A DNA stretch of 64,000 nt from Lachnospiraceae bacterium YSB2008 (GTDB taxonomy: Bacteria > Bacillota > Clostridia > Lachnospirales > Lachnospiraceae). A program made the translations under genes and the position numbers. The stretch covers positions 1-64,000 of the forward strand of contig JHWR01000002.1 of the NCBI GenBank assembly GCA_000687655.1, read 5' to 3'. Below are positions 61,586-64,000 of the stretch, piece after piece (the stretch's first letter is position 1; the number at the start of each line of letters is the position of its first letter). A model generated the notes under the pieces. The model did not search any database, was not told the DNA's origin, and saw nothing but the letters and a program-made list of their open reading frames with translations.

Positions 61586-61599
61586 AATTATTGTATAAT
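61571..61599 (+). promoter_or_regulatory. promoter-like site before ybeY
   Basis: TTGAAA (61571-61576), 17-base spacer, perfect TATAAT (61594-61599). It overlaps the end of phoH. The predicted start of transcription (about 61606) would remove the ribosome site CGGAG (61602-61606), so the site is either not used or gives a nearly leaderless mRNA. Confidence 0.35.
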
Positions 61600-61612
61600 T
61601 TCGGAGATTATT

Positions 61613-62119
61613 ATGACTATATATACTTCAGTAGAGAAGGAACTTCAGGTTCCTGATGAGTATCTGGAAATATCAAAGGACATAGCAGAATTCACTGTTT
61701 CATATCTTGAATGCCCTTATGAATGTGAAGTCGAGATTATATTCACTGATAATGAAGGCATACATGAACTGAACAGAGAACACAGGGGGATTGACAGACC
61801 TACCGATGTACTTTCATTTCCTATGCAGTATTATGAAAAACCTTGTGACTTCTCATATGCTGAAGCAAATCAAATGGACAGCTTTAACAGTGAAACAGGC
61901 GAGCTCCTTCTGGGAGATATAGTCATTTCAATAGACAAAGTTAAAAGTCAGGCCGAGGAGTATGGCCACAGTGAGAAGAGAGAGGTTGCCTTTCTTACAG
62001 CTCACAGTATGCTTCACCTCTTTGGGTATGACCATGAAACTGATGAAGAAAGATCTTCCATGGAGAGTCTTCAGGAAGAGATATTAAACAAGAAAGGATA
62101 TACGAGAGATTATGTTTAA
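61613..62119 (+). CDS. ybeY: endoribonuclease YbeY
   Basis: A 168-residue zinc-dependent endoribonuclease involved in 16S rRNA 3' maturation and ribosome quality control. The zinc motif TAHSMLHLFGYDHETDEE gives the three histidines (HxxxHxxxxxH). NREHRGIDRPTDVLSFPM is the other family stretch; an acidic/aromatic insertion of about 20 residues follows it (YEKPCDFSYAEANQMDSF). It follows phoH after 27 bases and overlaps the next gene by 8 bases. Confidence 0.96.
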   Translation: MTIYTSVEKELQVPDEYLEISKDIAEFTVSYLECPYECEVEIIFTDNEGIHELNREHRGIDRPTDVLSFPMQYYEKPCDFSYAEANQMDSFNSETGELLLGDIVISIDKVKSQAEEYGHSEKREVAFLTAHSMLHLFGYDHETDEERSSMESLQEEILNKKGYTRDYV

Positions 62120-63230
62120 GAAAAGGTTGGTAGCTGTAACACTTAGTGCCTGTATCGTACTTGCATCACTTTCTGCTTGCGGCAAAAAAGAAGAGACTAC
62201 TACTGAAAAACCGGACAGTATTTCTGAAAAGGTTTATGATATTAATACTGATTCCGATGCTATGATCGAAGATAATGATGAAGATACTGTTCTTATGAAG
62301 GACGGAAAGCTTCAGCATGATCTTACAGGTGAGTGGATAACACCTGAAGAAAATGAAAAGAGATATATTGCAGTCATGGTAAATAACATAGCTCAGGCTA
62401 TGCCTCAGTCCGGTATAGAAGAAGCTGATGTTATATATGAGATGCTCGAAGAAGGCGGTATCACAAGACTTCTCTGCCTGTTCTCTGATTATGAGGATAT
62501 TGAGCAGCTCGGACCTATAAGAAGTACAAGAGATTATTATCAGATCAAGGCTCTTGAGTATAATGCTATACTTACTCACTGGGGCGCATCTGTATATGCT
62601 GAGCAGTATTGGGAACAGCATCCAAGTGTAAGCCATCTTGATCTTAATGGTAAGGATAACCGTTCAGGATTCCGTGTAAGCAGACCTGGTTATGCTATTG
62701 AACATACAGCATATACAACAGGTGAGCTTATCAATAAGTCAATTGAAGCTGACGGATATGATTTCAAGAAACAGGAAAACTACAGAAGAATGTTCCTCTT
62801 TAACACAGAGGATACTGATCTTAAAGACGGTGTCAGCGCTAAGAAAGTTGAAACAAACTATAACGCTAACAGAACTCCTTGGTTTGAATATGATGAGTCA
62901 ACAGGTCTTTATAACAGATTCCAGTATGGCAAGCCACAGATAGATGAAGTAACAGGAAATCAGATTGCATTTAAGAATGTCATCATACAGTTTGCTCCTC
63001 ATAAGTCAAGAGATGACGGTGCAGGAAGTATAGATATCAGCTTCTCAGGTTCAGGTGAAGGCTTCTATGCTACTAATGGTCAGATCATTCCTATTAAGTG
63101 GGAAAAGGATGAAACATTTGGAGTAACTAAGTTTAAGACTGTTGATGGTGAAAAGCTTAAACTCAATCCTGGTAAGACATGGATAACAGTTTTCCCTGAT
63201 ACTCAGAAGAGTGATATTGTATATCAGTAA
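62112..63230 (+). CDS. DUF3048 lipoprotein (YerB-like)
   Basis: A 372-residue predicted lipoprotein: MFKKRLVAVTLSACIVLASL signal with lipobox SLSAC, then a Thr/Glu/Asp-rich spacer. The two-part DUF3048 domain has VMVNNIAQAMPQSGIEEADV, LEEGGITRLLCLFSDYEDIE, LGPIRSTRDYYQIKALEYNA and, at the end, KFKTVDGEKLKLNPGKTWI. Function of the family is unknown; YerB is a membrane lipoprotein in Bacillus. The start overlaps the ybeY stop by 8 bases, so translation is coupled. Confidence 0.9.
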   Translation: MFKKRLVAVTLSACIVLASLSACGKKEETTTEKPDSISEKVYDINTDSDAMIEDNDEDTVLMKDGKLQHDLTGEWITPEENEKRYIAVMVNNIAQAMPQSGIEEADVIYEMLEEGGITRLLCLFSDYEDIEQLGPIRSTRDYYQIKALEYNAILTHWGASVYAEQYWEQHPSVSHLDLNGKDNRSGFRVSRPGYAIEHTAYTTGELINKSIEADGYDFKKQENYRRMFLFNTEDTDLKDGVSAKKVETNYNANRTPWFEYDESTGLYNRFQYGKPQIDEVTGNQIAFKNVIIQFAPHKSRDDGAGSIDISFSGSGEGFYATNGQIIPIKWEKDETFGVTKFKTVDGEKLKLNPGKTWITVFPDTQKSDIVYQ

Positions 63231-63235
63231 AGAAT

Positions 63236-64000
63236 ATGAACGAATACGATTTATGCATTATAGGAGCAGGAGCTTCCGGTCTTACGGCAGCCATAGAAGC
63301 GTCGAAGAGAGGACTCAGCACTATAATCATAGAAAAGAATAAGAAAATAGGACGTAAGCTATACGCAACAGGGAACGGCAGATGCAATATTGCAAATGCC
63401 GTTCTTCGTGCGGATAGCTTCTTTTTTAATTCATATGTAAATGAATTGATAGACGAAAATACATCAGATTATTTACGTGAATACTTTTTAAAACTCGGTG
63501 TACCATTCAGCGAGAAGGATGGCCTGTTTTATCCTTCTTCTTTCCAGGCTTCAACAGTTGTATGGGCTCTAAGGGATGCTGCTGTATCAACAGGTGTCAG
63601 CTTTGCTACGAACAATATGGTTTCAAAGATTGAAAAAGGTTCAGATGGTTCACATGTTGTTTCTTTTGATGATGATGGGGAATCGATTAAAGCTCGTAAC
63701 CTGATTCTTGCTATGGGAAGTCCGGCTTCAAAGTCTGCCGGCGGAACAGATGCAGATGATATTTATAGATTGTTTAAAGCTTTCGGTATTTCATATAACG
63801 AGTTCAGGCCGGTTCTTACGCCGATTCCTTGTTCTGATATTCCTGAAGAACTTAACGGAGTGAGAGCTTATGCGAGAGCTGAAATATCTTATGAAGGTCA
63901 GGATAAAGAAAGAGTTATATCAGAGACCGGTGAGCTTCAGTTTCTGACAGGTTTTCTTTCGGGAATAATGATCTTCAATCTGTCATATTATGTTCGAAAT
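63236..64000 (+). CDS. BaiN/HI0933-family FAD-dependent oxidoreductase (partial, runs off the window)
   Basis: The first 255 residues are in the window. MNEYDLCIIGAGASGLTAAI is the FAD-binding start and KNKKIGRKLYATGNGRCNIAN the family signature (compare GKKLFITGKGRCNLTN in the copy at 55356). ILAMGSPASKSAGGTD follows. The 3' end lies beyond position 64000. It begins 5 bases after the DUF3048 stop with no clear ribosome site. Sequence differences from the other copy are large, so they are old paralogues, not a recent duplication. Confidence 0.88.
   Translation, partial: MNEYDLCIIGAGASGLTAAIEASKRGLSTIIIEKNKKIGRKLYATGNGRCNIANAVLRADSFFFNSYVNELIDENTSDYLREYFLKLGVPFSEKDGLFYPSSFQASTVVWALRDAAVSTGVSFATNNMVSKIEKGSDGSHVVSFDDDGESIKARNLILAMGSPASKSAGGTDADDIYRLFKAFGISYNEFRPVLTPIPCSDIPEELNGVRAYARAEISYEGQDKERVISETGELQFLTGFLSGIMIFNLSYYVRN

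Overview
The window is chromosomal DNA of an AT-rich Gram-positive anaerobe (about 40% GC by eye), most likely a member of the Clostridia, family Lachnospiraceae (Butyrivibrio / Pseudobutyrivibrio / Lachnospira type). Reasons: Firmicutes gene orders (rpmB-asp23-yloV-recG-rsmD-coaD; recA-recX-rny; ftsK...rimO...pgsA; cmk-ispH/S1), a fused IspH-ribosomal protein S1, purine-rich Shine-Dalgarno sites with frequent TTG starts, a CGAAC-N4-GTT(T) DinR/LexA box, a Na+-pumping decarboxylase, and a plant-polysaccharide lifestyle hinted at by a GH5 cellulase and a GH94 disaccharide phosphorylase. Genus is inference; no species is claimed. No prophage, insertion sequence, integron or CRISPR array was seen, and no gene-free stretch exceeds 300 bases.

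Layout. 1-500: 3' end of a 23S rRNA, then tRNA-Trp, with no 5S rRNA between them. 540-7315: a cell-wall hydrolase divergent from an NhaC-type antiporter, a small membrane protein and a MacB/FtsX-type ABC pair. 7362-12009 (minus): a giant double activase/dehydratase-like Fe-S protein followed by a PH-domain protein. 12196-17305: a rhomboid-like membrane protein with a zinc ribbon, two unrecognised proteins, DUF2953, GerW (YtfJ) and a beta-rich protein. 17361-25313: rpmB, then Asp23, FakA-like kinase, recG, a membrane-anchored cellulase, rsmD, coaD and an acidic-tailed coiled-coil protein. 25390-27796: tmcAL divergent from a diguanylate cyclase. 28018-31301: SOS-controlled recA, recX, rny. 31427-40714: NUDIX, xerD, aroC, rpsO, an aroE-aroK fusion, pnp, GH94 phosphorylase. 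40851-49703: ftsK, fhs, folD, rimO, a HerA-like ATPase, pgsA. 49883-55277: a five-gene biotin-dependent Na+ pump that has two different carboxyltransferase subunits. 55356-60235: BaiN-type flavoprotein, cmk, ispH-S1 fusion, cheR. 60360-64000: rpsU, phoH, ybeY, DUF3048 lipoprotein and a second, truncated BaiN-type flavoprotein.

Functional themes: information processing and RNA turnover (recA/recX, rny, pnp, ybeY, phoH, rpsO, rpsU, rpmB, S1), aromatic amino-acid synthesis (aroC, aroEK) interleaved with rpsO-pnp, one-carbon metabolism (fhs, folD), cellulose and oligosaccharide use (GH5, GH94) embedded in housekeeping operons, and Na+ energetics (NhaC-type antiporter and decarboxylase pump).

The observations I rate highest are the hybrid decarboxylase/transcarboxylase operon (49883-55277), the internal promoter plus Shine-Dalgarno site and the codon-usage discontinuity at the IspH/S1 junction (57936-58265), the long stem in the pnp leader (36081-36178), the overlapping divergent promoters sharing one palindromic -35 hexamer (1775-1827), and the rhomboid-like/zinc-ribbon protein with its unrecognised neighbours.
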